This document shows positions 35,451 to 44,693 of a DNA stretch of 64,000 nt, piece by piece. Origin of the DNA: Thalassobius sp. I31.1 (GTDB taxonomy: Bacteria; Pseudomonadota; Alphaproteobacteria; Rhodobacterales; Rhodobacteraceae); the NCBI RefSeq assembly GCF_003031585.1, contig NZ_PWAA01000002.1:47837-111836 (forward strand). Reading direction: 5' to 3'. The notes beneath the pieces were generated by a model. It ran no database searches, was not told the origin of the DNA, and saw only the letters and a program-made list of their open reading frames with translations. Each line of letters starts with the position of its first letter. Position 1 is the first letter of the stretch. The position numbers and the translations under genes are program-made.

Positions 35451-36140
35451 TCAATCAGCCAGTACAGATTTCACGGTATTCTGCGCCGCAGAATCACCAA
35501 AAATCAGCACCTGGCGCACCTGATCCATGCCCTGGCGGATGTCGTCTTCAATGGCACGGCAGGCGGTGGCAGCGTCATGATTCTCAAGCGCGCGGATTGT
35601 AATATCATGCTGATCCGGCTGAATTGTATTGGCATACCGCCCAAGAACACCGCGCAGCGATGGCCCGGCCCGCAGCCACAAAGATTGCGCCAGCGCCAGC
35701 AGAATTCCCGCCCCCGCAGCTTCATAAAGTGCGAAATGAAAGCGGTAATTATACTTGAGGTACCCTTCAATATCCCCCTCAGAAATCGCGGCATTCAGGT
35801 GATTGTCGATCTCGCGAAGGTGTTTTGTCAGCTCTTCATTCGCGCGTGGCACCGCGATCTGCACAAGCTTGGGTTCAATCGAAAGCCTTGCAAAATATAG
35901 CTCTTCCACCTGTGTCAGTGAAAGTTCCGGCACTGTGATCCGCCGATTTCCCTTCGCTTCCAGCGCGCCTTCTGCCGTCAGACGACGGATCGCTTCGCGC
36001 ACAGGCGTTGTACCTGCATCCAGTACCTCCACCAATCCCTGAATGGTCACAGGTTGCCCGGGAACAAGCACACCAAACAGGATCATTTCACGGATACGCA
36101 GGTAGATTGCCTCATGTTCAGGCACTTTGCGGTGTTCCAT
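35451..36140 (-). CDS. GntR family regulator with FCD domain
   Basis: A 229-residue regulator. The winged helix (about 10-70) contains VLDAGTTPVREAIRRLTAEG, the canonical GntR recognition helix. The C-terminal FCD effector domain has metal-ligand-like residues (RFHFALYEAAG). It sits between the catabolic arm and the divergent transporter arm of the polyamine locus, so it is the likely local regulator. Confidence 0.93.
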   Translation of the reverse strand: MEHRKVPEHEAIYLRIREMILFGVLVPGQPVTIQGLVEVLDAGTTPVREAIRRLTAEGALEAKGNRRITVPELSLTQVEELYFARLSIEPKLVQIAVPRANEELTKHLREIDNHLNAAISEGDIEGYLKYNYRFHFALYEAAGAGILLALAQSLWLRAGPSLRGVLGRYANTIQPDQHDITIRALENHDAATACRAIEDDIRQGMDQVRQVLIFGDSAAQNTVKSVLAD

Positions 36141-36229
36141 ATATATTCCCTCCCAATCCTGCTTGCGGCGCAGCGCATCCCGGCGCTATTTCTTGAAAAC
36201 ATCAGGCCTGTGTTGCACCGAATCAATTA

Positions 36230-36241
36230 ATTTGATCATAT
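36230..36241 (+). promoter_or_regulatory. candidate GntR operator, site 2
   Basis: ATTTGATCATAT in the divergent gntR-potF intergenic region, 46 bp upstream of the potF start codon, identical to site 1. Confidence 0.6.
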
Positions 36242-36287
36242 CACAGACCAAAGGTGCAAATACCTTAAACTCAGGGAGACACTTATC

Positions 36288-37367
36288 ATGAAAAAATCAC
36301 TGCTGCCTCTGGCGCTGGCTGCCTTCGCCGCCCCCGCCTTTGCTGAAGAAGTCCGCGTCTATAACTGGTCCGACTATATTGATGAGTCGCTGCTTGAGAA
36401 ATTCGAAGAAGAAACCGGCATTGATCTGATCTATGACGTGTTTGATTCAAATGAACTGCTGGAAACCAAAATGCTTGCGGGCAGCTCTGGTTATGATGTT
36501 GTGGTTCCATCCGGGACATTCCTGCAACGCCAGATTTCAGCCGGTGCCTTCCAGCCACTGGACCGCGCCCAGCTGTCTAACATCGGCAATATGTGGGATG
36601 TGGTTGCCAGCCGCACCGCGCAATATGACCCGGACAACACCTATTCTATCAACTACATGTGGGGCACAACCGGCCTTGGCGTAAACGTTGGTAAAGTCAC
36701 AGAAATCCTCGGCGAAGACGCACCGCTGGACAGCCTGGCCCTGATCTTTGATCCGGCCAACATGGAAAAACTGGCAGAGTGTGGCGTGCATTTCCTTGAT
36801 GCGCCGTCTGAAATGATCCCGGCTGCTCTGCAGTATCTGGGCGAAGATCCCGACAGCCATGATCCGGACGTGATCGCAAAGGCCGAACCTGTGCTGATGG
36901 CGATCCGCCCTTATATTCAGAAATTCCACAGCTCTGAATACATAAACGCCCTGGCCAATGGCGACATCTGCGTTGCATTCGGCTGGTCCGGTGACGTTCT
37001 CCAGGCTGCCGGTCGCGCAGCAGAGGCCGAAAACGGCCATGAAATCGCCTATAACATCCCGGTTGAAGGCGCTCTGATGTGGTTTGACCAGATGGCCATT
37101 CCGGCAGACGCACAGAACCCGGAAGGCGCGCATAAGTTCCTGAACTTCATCATGGATCCTGAAAACATGGCGGCCGCGTCCAACTATGTGTTCTACGCGA
37201 ACGGCAACCTGGCCGCTCAGGAACATCTTGTAGAGGACGTGATCGGTGATCCGGCTGTGTACCCTCCGGCTGAGACCATCGAAAACCTGTTTGTGACCAC
37301 ACCTTACCCGGCACGTGTTCAGCGTACCGTGACCCGTATGTGGACCAAGATCAAATCCGGCACCTGA
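36288..37367 (+). CDS. potF: polyamine ABC transporter periplasmic binding protein
   Basis: A 359-residue protein with a clear signal peptide (MKKSLLPLALAAFAAPAFA, cleavage before EEVRVYNW). RVYNWSDYIDESLLEKFEEE is the start of PotF/PotD-type binding proteins. A strong terminator hairpin separates it from potG, a common device for making more binding protein than membrane components. The AGGGAG-like site precedes the ATG. Confidence 0.95.
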   Translation: MKKSLLPLALAAFAAPAFAEEVRVYNWSDYIDESLLEKFEEETGIDLIYDVFDSNELLETKMLAGSSGYDVVVPSGTFLQRQISAGAFQPLDRAQLSNIGNMWDVVASRTAQYDPDNTYSINYMWGTTGLGVNVGKVTEILGEDAPLDSLALIFDPANMEKLAECGVHFLDAPSEMIPAALQYLGEDPDSHDPDVIAKAEPVLMAIRPYIQKFHSSEYINALANGDICVAFGWSGDVLQAAGRAAEAENGHEIAYNIPVEGALMWFDQMAIPADAQNPEGAHKFLNFIMDPENMAAASNYVFYANGNLAAQEHLVEDVIGDPAVYPPAETIENLFVTTPYPARVQRTVTRMWTKIKSGT

Positions 37368-37384
37368 TCCGGTTATAACAAGTG

Positions 37385-37413
37385 CCCTGCCGGTTCCGCC
37401 GGCAGGGTTTTTT
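37385..37413 (+). terminator. terminator/attenuator between potF and potG
   Basis: CCCTGCCGG (37385-37393) pairs perfectly with CCGGCAGGG (37399-37407), followed by six T. Partial read-through would lower potGHI relative to potF. Confidence 0.9.
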
Positions 37414-37430
37414 CTGAGGGAGGGGAAATC

Positions 37431-38567
37431 ATGACATCAACCAACGCCGCTGTGCCTGCAGATTTTGCACCATGGGAAAATGCGGACGAAAAACCGCTGA
37501 TCGAATTTCAGAATGTCACCAAACGTTTCGGTGATTTTACTGCAATTGATAACCTCAACCTTCAGATTTACGAGCGCGAATTCTTCGCCCTGCTTGGTCC
37601 TTCCGGCTGTGGGAAAACCACGCTGATGCGGATGCTTGCGGGTTTTGAAACACCAACAGAAGGCACGATCCTTCTGGGTGGCCAGGACATGGCCCCGATC
37701 CCGCCGAACAAACGTTCCACCAATATGATGTTTCAGTCTTATGCGCTGTTCCCGCATCTTTCCGTCGCCGACAACATCGCTTTTGGCCTGAAACGGGACG
37801 GTATGCCCAAGGCTGATATTGATGCCCGCGTTGATGAAATGATCCGCCTTGTGCAGCTGGGTCAATTCGCCAAACGCAAGCCACATCAGATTTCTGGCGG
37901 TCAGCGTCAGCGTGTGGCACTGGCGCGGTCCCTGGCAAAAGCACCCAAACTGTTGCTGTTGGATGAACCCCTTGGGGCGCTTGATAAAAAGCTGCGTCAG
38001 GAAACCCAGTTTGAACTGATGGATATCCAGGAAAAGACCGGCACAACCTTTGTGATTGTGACCCACGATCAGGAAGAAGCCATGACGGTTGCGTCACGCG
38101 TGGCTGTGATGGATCACGGGAAACTGATCCAGGTCGATACCCCCGCCGGTATCTACGAAAATCCGAATTCCACCTATGTGGCTGACTTCATTGGTGATGT
38201 GAACATACTGGAAGGTCACGCAACGAAATCCGACGCTGGCTGTCAGATCACCTGGGCTGAAGGCCAGCCTGCGATTAATTCCAACTGCGGAACGGACCTG
38301 TCAGGCAAAGTGCATTTCGCAATCCGTCCCGAGAAAATCACCGTCTCTGCCGACAAACCCACAGACAAACCAAATGTGCTGCAGGGCAAAGTGCATGACA
38401 TCGCGTATCTCGGCAATATCTCGACCTATCACGTACGCCTGAGCAACGGTCAGATCATCAAGGCACAATCCGCCAACAACCGCCGCCTGTCCCGCCGCAG
38501 TTTCACCTGGGAAGATGACGTCTACCTGAGCTTCACCGACACCGCCGGTGTCGTTCTGGCGGAATAA
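37431..38567 (+). CDS. potG: polyamine ABC transporter ATPase
   Basis: A 378-residue ATP-binding subunit. Walker A GPSGCGKTT (near residue 57), signature ISGGQRQRVALARSLA and Walker B LLLLDEPLGALD are all intact. The C-terminal TOBE domain carries AIRPEKI. GAGGGAGGGG precedes the start. It energises uptake through PotH/PotI. Confidence 0.96.
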   Translation: MTSTNAAVPADFAPWENADEKPLIEFQNVTKRFGDFTAIDNLNLQIYEREFFALLGPSGCGKTTLMRMLAGFETPTEGTILLGGQDMAPIPPNKRSTNMMFQSYALFPHLSVADNIAFGLKRDGMPKADIDARVDEMIRLVQLGQFAKRKPHQISGGQRQRVALARSLAKAPKLLLLDEPLGALDKKLRQETQFELMDIQEKTGTTFVIVTHDQEEAMTVASRVAVMDHGKLIQVDTPAGIYENPNSTYVADFIGDVNILEGHATKSDAGCQITWAEGQPAINSNCGTDLSGKVHFAIRPEKITVSADKPTDKPNVLQGKVHDIAYLGNISTYHVRLSNGQIIKAQSANNRRLSRRSFTWEDDVYLSFTDTAGVVLAE

Positions 38568-38571
38568 GCGC

Positions 38572-39459
38572 ATGAATATGCTGCGCCGCACCGCCCTGAT
38601 CCTGCCGCCATATCTCTGGCTGCTGATGCTCTTTCTTGTGCCGTTCCTGATTGTCTTTAAGATCTCTCTTTCAGACATCGAACTGGCCATTCCCCCGTAC
38701 ACCCCGACCTATGATCCGGAAAAAGGCATCTGGGATCTGCTGTCTCAGCTGGATTTTGAAAACTTTGTCTTCCTCTCTGAAGACAGCCTGTATTTCAAAG
38801 CCTATCTCTCCAGCCTGAAGATCGCGATTATTTCAACTTTCCTCACCCTGCTGGTTGGCTTCCCGATTGCCTGGGCCATGGCACGCGCCGCCGATCACTG
38901 GCGCCCAACCCTGATGATGCTGGTGATCCTGCCCTTCTGGACGTCGTTTCTGATCCGCGTTTATGCGTGGAAAGGCATTCTCAGCCAGGAAGGCTATCTG
39001 AACCAGATGCTGATGAACATTGGCGTGATCAGTGATCCCCTGGTGATCCTGAACACCAATATCGCGGTCTATATTGGTATCGTTTACACCTACCTGCCCT
39101 TCATGGTGCTGCCCATCTATGCAACGCTTGAAAAGCTGGACGAAAGCCTGAACGAAGCCGCAGTTGATCTTGGCTGCACCCGCACATCCGCCTTCTGGCT
39201 GGTGACGCTGCCCCTGTCAAAACCCGGTGTGATTGCCGGTTGTTTCCTCGTGTTTATCCCGGCGCTGGGTGAATTTGTGATCCCGGAACTTCTGGGCGGC
39301 TCAAACACGCTGATGATTGGTAAGGTTCTGTATCAGGAATTCTTCTCAAACCGTGACTGGCCGGTGGCAAGTGCGGTGGCGGTGATCTTGCTGCTGATCC
39401 TGATCATTCCGATCATTCTGTTCCAGAAAAATCAGGAAAAGCAGGAGGCAGGCCAATGA
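38572..39459 (+). CDS. potH: polyamine ABC transporter permease PotH
   Basis: A 295-residue inner-membrane permease; the ATG at 38572 is favoured over an upstream frame extension inside potG. Six hydrophobic segments are visible, and the EAA-type coupling loop reads LNEAAVDLGCTRTSAFWLVTL. It is 4 bp after potG and overlaps potI. Confidence 0.94.
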   Translation: MNMLRRTALILPPYLWLLMLFLVPFLIVFKISLSDIELAIPPYTPTYDPEKGIWDLLSQLDFENFVFLSEDSLYFKAYLSSLKIAIISTFLTLLVGFPIAWAMARAADHWRPTLMMLVILPFWTSFLIRVYAWKGILSQEGYLNQMLMNIGVISDPLVILNTNIAVYIGIVYTYLPFMVLPIYATLEKLDESLNEAAVDLGCTRTSAFWLVTLPLSKPGVIAGCFLVFIPALGEFVIPELLGGSNTLMIGKVLYQEFFSNRDWPVASAVAVILLLILIIPIILFQKNQEKQEAGQ

Positions 39460-40274
39460 GACGCATGTCATGGTTCAACGTCACATCCCTGACCTTCGGG
39501 CTGGCGTTCCTTTATCTGCCGATGCTTCTGCTGATCATCTACAGTTTCAATGAAAGCCGTCTGGTCACGGTCTGGGCCGGATTTTCCACCAAATGGTATG
39601 GCGAACTCTTCCAGAACGAAGCCTTCCTTGATGCGGCCCTTGTGACTCTGAAAGTCGGCTTCTTTTCCGCCACGGTCGCAACGGTTCTTGGCACCATGGC
39701 CGCCTGGATCCTGGTGCGTGGTGGCAAGTTCTTCGGCCGCACGCTGTTTTCCGGCATGATCTATGCGCCGCTGGTGATGCCCGAAGTCATCACCGGCCTG
39801 TCGCTGCTGCTGCTGTTCATCGCCATCGGCATGGATCGCGGCGTGATGACCATCGTGCTGGCTCATACGACATTTTCTATGTGTTACGTGTCCGTCGTGG
39901 TGTCCTCACGCCTGGTCGCCTTCGACAAATCCATGGAAGAAGCAGCACTTGATCTGGGCTGCACGCCCGCATCTGCATTCTTCCTTGTCACCCTGCCCCT
40001 GATCGCCCCTGCGGTTCTGTCAGGTTGGTTGCTGGCGTTTACCCTGTCGCTGGATGACCTTGTGATCGCAAGCTTTGCGGCGGGGCCAAGCTCCACGACC
40101 CTGCCGATCAAAATCTTCAGCTCCGTGCGCCTTGGCGTGACACCTGAAATCAACGCGCTGTCGACCATCATGATTTCCATTGTGGCCATCGGCGTAATCA
40201 CCACATCGCTTGTGACCAAACAGGCAATCGTCCGTGCGAAACGGGACGAACAGAAGGCCATTCAGGATGGATAA
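39456..40274 (+). CDS. potI: polyamine ABC transporter permease PotI
   Basis: A 272-residue permease whose start overlaps potH (ATGA). The coupling loop EEAALDLGCTPASAFFLVTL is present, and the six-helix pattern matches PotI. The downstream glutamine-synthetase-like gene starts inside its last codons, so transport and catabolism are translationally linked. Confidence 0.94.
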   Translation: MRRMSWFNVTSLTFGLAFLYLPMLLLIIYSFNESRLVTVWAGFSTKWYGELFQNEAFLDAALVTLKVGFFSATVATVLGTMAAWILVRGGKFFGRTLFSGMIYAPLVMPEVITGLSLLLLFIAIGMDRGVMTIVLAHTTFSMCYVSVVVSSRLVAFDKSMEEAALDLGCTPASAFFLVTLPLIAPAVLSGWLLAFTLSLDDLVIASFAAGPSSTTLPIKIFSSVRLGVTPEINALSTIMISIVAIGVITTSLVTKQAIVRAKRDEQKAIQDG

Positions 40275-41607
40275 GTTTGAAAAATCCTTCGCGGGTTACA
40301 CCGAAACCTTTGGTGTGCCTGACCGGATCGAACTGATGCTGTGTGATCTCAACGGCATCCTGCGTGGCAAATGGCTGCCCGGCGATCAGACTGGCAAATT
40401 TGCCAAAGGTGACGTGCGCCTGCCGCTGTCAACCTATGCACCCAACATTCTGGGCGAAGAGGTTGAGGAAACCGGTCTGGGCATTGTTGCCGGTGATCCG
40501 GACGGTCACCTTGTGCCGGTGGAAAGCAGCCTTGCGCCTGTGCCCTGGGCAAAGGGCAATGTGGCGCAGATGCTGGTTGAGATGGTCGAAGCGGGCAAAG
40601 ATGACAATCCCTTGTCGCCGCGCGGCATCCTGAAATCTGTACTGGATCGCTTTGCGGCCAAAGACATGTTCCCCGTGGTGGCAAGCGAGCTTGAATTTTA
40701 CATCTTCAAACCCCGCGCCAATGCCTCTGACGCACCACAGCCCCCGGCACGCACGCCGGATGCCCAGAACTACGATCTGGAAATTCTGGACCGCCAGGAA
40801 GACATTCTGACCGAAATTCAGGCGGCTTGTGCGGCGCAGGGCCTGGCGACAGATACGCTGATTGCGGAATACGGCCCGGGCCAGTTTGAAATCAACTTTC
40901 ATCACACAGCTGATGTGCTGCGTGCCGCTGACACCGCCCTGTTGTTCCGCCGTCTGGTGCGCGCGGTTGTGGCGCGCCACGGCATGGAAGCCAGCTTTAT
41001 GGCGAAACCCTATGCGGAATTCCCGGGCAATGGGATGCATCTGCATGCGTCCCTTGTGAATGGCGCAGGCGAGAATGTGTTCTCAGCAGAAAGCGGCGTG
41101 GGCGAGACCCTGCAAAACGCTGTCGCAGGCGTGCTGTCCACCATGGCCGATCTGCAGGCGATCTTTGCCCCGCATATGAACAGCTATCGTCGTTTCCAGC
41201 CCAACAGTTTCGCACCAACCGCACCGGATTGGGCCCTGGACCACCGCGGCGCGTCTGTGCGCATTCCCGCCACAAAAGGCCCCGGTGCGCGGCTTGAACA
41301 CCGGATTTCCGGCGCGGATGTGAACCCTTATCTGGCGTTTGCGGCGATCCTTGGCGGCATGTTGCACGGGATTGAAACCAAACCTGCCCTGCCCCTGTCT
41401 CTAGACGATCCAAAGGCCACACCATCCACACCGCTTGGCCACGACTGGCTGATGGCGGTGGAACGCTTCGCACAGGCGGATATTGCAGCCACGATCTTCG
41501 GCACAGAATACCGCGATATCTACGCCACCCTGCGCCGGGACGAGATCAGCAAAATCGCAACCCGCCTGACCCAGGTGGAATATGAGGTCTACCTTGGCCG
41601 CCTCTGA
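40267..41607 (+). CDS. glutamine synthetase-family gamma-glutamylpolyamine synthetase, paralog 2
   Basis: A 446-residue protein from the ATG at 40267 (8-base overlap with potI). Glutamine-synthetase features include VASELEFYIF, YGPGQFEINFHH and GNGMHLHASL, with RIPATKGPGARLEHR near the ATP site. It is diverged from paralog 1, and having two in one locus suggests different amine substrates. Ligase activity toward putrescine or spermidine is inferred from family and context. Confidence 0.87.
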   Translation: MDKFEKSFAGYTETFGVPDRIELMLCDLNGILRGKWLPGDQTGKFAKGDVRLPLSTYAPNILGEEVEETGLGIVAGDPDGHLVPVESSLAPVPWAKGNVAQMLVEMVEAGKDDNPLSPRGILKSVLDRFAAKDMFPVVASELEFYIFKPRANASDAPQPPARTPDAQNYDLEILDRQEDILTEIQAACAAQGLATDTLIAEYGPGQFEINFHHTADVLRAADTALLFRRLVRAVVARHGMEASFMAKPYAEFPGNGMHLHASLVNGAGENVFSAESGVGETLQNAVAGVLSTMADLQAIFAPHMNSYRRFQPNSFAPTAPDWALDHRGASVRIPATKGPGARLEHRISGADVNPYLAFAAILGGMLHGIETKPALPLSLDDPKATPSTPLGHDWLMAVERFAQADIAATIFGTEYRDIYATLRRDEISKIATRLTQVEYEVYLGRL

Positions 41608-42955
41608 GCAGCCCCTTGATCGCATCTATGAGCCGGCGGCCTATGGCAGGCTGCCGGTTCAGCACTGTTTCTGGCACACTACGGCCGATCCCCTGACATA
41701 TCCCGCGCTGGAAGGCGATCTGATCTGCGACATCGCCGTGATCGGCGCGGGTTACACCGGCCTGTCCGCCGCCCATCGTCTGGCCGGTGAAGATGTTGTT
41801 GTGCTTGAGGCCGAACAACCCGGCTGGGGTGCCTCCGGGCGTAATGGTGGCTTTTGCTGTCTGGGTGGTGCCCATCTGGAAACCGGGGACATCCTGAAAG
41901 CTTACGGACCAGAGGAAACCCAGACCTGGGCCATGGCGCAACGCGCCTCGGTCGATCATGTCGCTGATTTTCTCGACAGTGTGGGCGAAGATGCCGATCG
42001 TCATTCAAAAGGCGAAACAATCCTGGCCCATCGTGCATCCCTTGTGGAACCCCTGCGCGAAGGGCAGGAATACTTCCGTCAGATCTATGGCATGAAGGCC
42101 GAATTCCTGCCCCGTGATGCCCTTGCAGAACATGGCCTTGGACCTAACAGAGAAAACAGCTTCCACGCCGCCCTGACCAACCCCATTGGTTTTGCACTCA
42201 ACCCTTACAAATACGCCCGCGCCCTTGCACAGGCTGTGACCACCTCTGGCACACGTATCTTTGGCGACAGCCCTGTGATGCGCCACTATCACCAGGACGG
42301 GCTGCATCACCTGCACACGCCCACCGGCCACCTGCGTGCCCGTCATGTGATCTGGGCAACCAATGGTTATACTTCAGAAAACACGCCTCATATATTGCGG
42401 GGTAAATATCTGCCGGTACAGTCCAATATCCTGCTGACCCGCCCCCTGAGCGAAGGTGAACTGGCGGATCAGAACTGGACCTCGCGCCAGATGTGTTACG
42501 ACACCCGCAACCTGCTGCATTACTTCCGCCTGCTGCCGGACAATCGCATGTTATTCGGCATGCGTGGCGCAACATCTGCCACCTCCCGGGCCTTTGACAC
42601 AGCCCGCCAGAACACCCGCACACATTTCGACAAGATGTTCCCGGTCTGGCGCGATGTGGAAACGCCCTGTTTCTGGTCCGGCCTGATTGCCGGTGCCCGC
42701 CGCTTTGTGCCCTTTGCAGGTCCCCTCAAAGGCCTGCCCAACAGCTATGCCGCCATGTGTTACCACGGCAATGGTGTCGCCATGGGCAGCTACTGCGGCA
42801 AGCTGGTTGCCGAAAGCCTGCTGAACGTAAAGCATACCACACCCGCCCCGGATTTCCTGTCGCGCCCCCTTGCGACTTTCCCCTTCGGGCGTTATCGGCG
42901 GCATATCCTGCCACTTCTGTACCAATGGTATAATCTGAAAGACGGCCCGCTGTGA
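41582..42955 (+). CDS. FAD-dependent amine oxidase, PuuB/OrdL-like, paralog 2
   Basis: A 457-residue flavoprotein with IAVIGAGYTGLSAAHRLAG near residue 52 and GWGASGRNGGFCCLGG near 82, the same subgroup as the oxidase at 31244-32545. The start is uncertain: ATG at 41582 overlaps the previous gene by 26 bases, while TTG at 41594 has a better spaced GAGG. It probably oxidises the gamma-glutamylated polyamine made by the preceding gene product. Confidence 0.83.
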   Translation: MRSTLAASEQPLDRIYEPAAYGRLPVQHCFWHTTADPLTYPALEGDLICDIAVIGAGYTGLSAAHRLAGEDVVVLEAEQPGWGASGRNGGFCCLGGAHLETGDILKAYGPEETQTWAMAQRASVDHVADFLDSVGEDADRHSKGETILAHRASLVEPLREGQEYFRQIYGMKAEFLPRDALAEHGLGPNRENSFHAALTNPIGFALNPYKYARALAQAVTTSGTRIFGDSPVMRHYHQDGLHHLHTPTGHLRARHVIWATNGYTSENTPHILRGKYLPVQSNILLTRPLSEGELADQNWTSRQMCYDTRNLLHYFRLLPDNRMLFGMRGATSATSRAFDTARQNTRTHFDKMFPVWRDVETPCFWSGLIAGARRFVPFAGPLKGLPNSYAAMCYHGNGVAMGSYCGKLVAESLLNVKHTTPAPDFLSRPLATFPFGRYRRHILPLLYQWYNLKDGPL

Positions 42956-42980
42956 TCCGGCCCTGACGAAGGTGAACCCA

Positions 42981-43706
42981 ATGACAAAATCTCTGAAAAT
43001 CGGCGTTCTGGAAACCGGCCTGCCCCCTGAAGAACTGGCGCCCGATTTCGGCAGCTACCCCTCTATGGTCGAAAACTGGCTGAAACCGTTGTCCGCAAAA
43101 TACGAGGCCGAATTCACCTTCTATCCGGTGCTGTCCGGCGACATCCCGCAGGATGGCGCACAGGCCGATATCTGGGTGATCACCGGGTCAAAGTTTGGCG
43201 TCTACGAAGACCACGCCTGGATCGCCCCGCTTGAAAACCTGATCCGCGACGCAAAGGCCAAAAACGCCTTGATGATTGGCATTTGTTTCGGCCACCAACT
43301 GATCGCCCAGGCCCTTGGCGGCGTGGTGCGCAAATCCGGAAAAGGCTGGGGCGTTGGCCCGCATATTTACGACACATCCGCCTGGCCCGCAGCCCTTGGC
43401 GACACGCCCGCCAGCCTCAATCTGCAAGCCTATCACCAGGACCAGGTCGAAGTGCTGCCGGAAGGCGCGCAAACCATCGCAAGCTCTGACTTCTGCGAAC
43501 ATGCCGCCCTGTGGTATCCCGGCTTTGCCATCACCGTTCAGGGCCATCCGGAGTTTTCCAAAGACTACGCCAGCGCCCTGATCGAAAGCCGCCGCGGCAC
43601 TGTTCTGTCAGAAAAAGACGCAGACCAGGGCCAGGACTATATGTCCCGCGACATCACCGCCCCCGCGCTTGCAGAAATGATCGCAGCCCAGCTGGATCAG
43701 CTATGA
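42981..43706 (+). CDS. class I glutamine amidotransferase-like protein
   Basis: A 241-residue protein from the ATG at 42981, preceded by GAAGGTG. The nucleophile lies in GICFGHQLIAQALGG and the His-Glu pair in VQGHPEF, an intact triad. It resembles GuaA-type stand-alone amidotransferase domains rather than the C26 peptidase PuuD. In this locus it may hydrolyse a gamma-glutamyl amide (the PuuD step), which is inference. Confidence 0.8.
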   Translation: MTKSLKIGVLETGLPPEELAPDFGSYPSMVENWLKPLSAKYEAEFTFYPVLSGDIPQDGAQADIWVITGSKFGVYEDHAWIAPLENLIRDAKAKNALMIGICFGHQLIAQALGGVVRKSGKGWGVGPHIYDTSAWPAALGDTPASLNLQAYHQDQVEVLPEGAQTIASSDFCEHAALWYPGFAITVQGHPEFSKDYASALIESRRGTVLSEKDADQGQDYMSRDITAPALAEMIAAQLDQL

Positions 43707-44293
43707 AACGGTTCTTCTTCGGGTACGGATCGCTTGTGCACAAAGGCACCCATGATCACGAAAATCATGCCCCTGCCCGCCTGCAAGGCTGGAAACGCAC
43801 CTGGGTCGCAACCCCTGCCCGCGCCCTGCCGTACCTGTCCGTCATTCGCGATGACAACAGCGCCATTGACGGGCTGATTGCCGAAGTACCCGATCAGGGC
43901 TGGGAGGCACTTGATCTACGTGAAGCCGCCTATCAACGCGTGCCTCTGGGGCCAGAACTGACGCATCAGATGGCTGAGATGCCCGCCGATAATCTGACCG
44001 TGGTCTATTCCGTCTCCCCCGATGATCAGCAAACCGTCAGCGACAAAAACCCGATCCTTCTGTCCTATCTTGATGTGGTTGTGCAGGGCTATTTTGATGT
44101 CTTTGGCAGCAACGGCGTTGATCATTTCTTTGACACCACATTCAACTGGACGGGCAGCTATCTTGATGATCGCGCTGCGCCGATCTATCCGCGTGCGCAA
44201 CTGTGTGATCCCGGCCTACAGGCAGAAACAGACACGCGCCTTGCCACAATGGGCCAGACGCGTGTGATGCAGGCAGACTTTCCATTGTGGTAG
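43703..44293 (+). CDS. gamma-glutamylcyclotransferase-like protein
   Basis: A 196-residue protein whose ATG overlaps the preceding stop (ATGA); the frame extends upstream but only inside the previous gene. The N-terminus MKRFFFGYGSLVHKGTH has the YGSL substrate loop of the GGCT/AIG2-like fold. Family enzymes release 5-oxoproline from gamma-glutamyl compounds. Being last in the polyamine operon, it could act on gamma-glutamyl intermediates. The catalytic Glu could not be placed with certainty. Confidence 0.75.
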   Translation: MKRFFFGYGSLVHKGTHDHENHAPARLQGWKRTWVATPARALPYLSVIRDDNSAIDGLIAEVPDQGWEALDLREAAYQRVPLGPELTHQMAEMPADNLTVVYSVSPDDQQTVSDKNPILLSYLDVVVQGYFDVFGSNGVDHFFDTTFNWTGSYLDDRAAPIYPRAQLCDPGLQAETDTRLATMGQTRVMQADFPLW

Positions 44294-44294
44294 G

Positions 44295-44651
44295 TTAATC
44301 GTAAGTTTCTCCCCCTTCACCAACGATAATAGCCCCCAGTATTTTTGCCAAAGAACGCATTACGTTCCTTTGGTAACAGTCCGGCCGATCAAAATCACTG
44401 ACTGCACTTGATGATACCGTACCTTCAAAAAACCTGAAGGACGGGCACCAACATTCACATATCGGATCATATAACTCCACATCCCCAGGATTATTCCGAC
44501 GCGAAATCCGCTCCCCCGTATGCGAATTTACAACCAGTGTCGTATCACTCGTAATCATTCTAACTTCCGATACTTGTTCGACAGCAACGGCCCATTGTTC
44601 CAACTCAATTGGTTCATTCGTTTTGAGCTCTAAATACACTGAATACGCCAA
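44295..44651 (-). CDS. orphan immunity-like protein
   Basis: A 118-residue soluble protein starting MAYSVYLELKTNEPIELEQW and ending in LGAIIVGEGGETYD. That beginning and the acidic GxxGExYD ending resemble small immunity proteins of polymorphic-toxin systems as I recall them; this is a pattern judgement. The gene is A/T-richer than its neighbours and has no toxin partner in the window, fitting an acquired orphan. Confidence 0.55.
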   Translation of the reverse strand: MAYSVYLELKTNEPIELEQWAVAVEQVSEVRMITSDTTLVVNSHTGERISRRNNPGDVELYDPICECWCPSFRFFEGTVSSSAVSDFDRPDCYQRNVMRSLAKILGAIIVGEGGETYD

Positions 44652-44693
44652 TATATCCTCCTTCTGGTTCCCGCTTGGGTACCACCATTTTTA

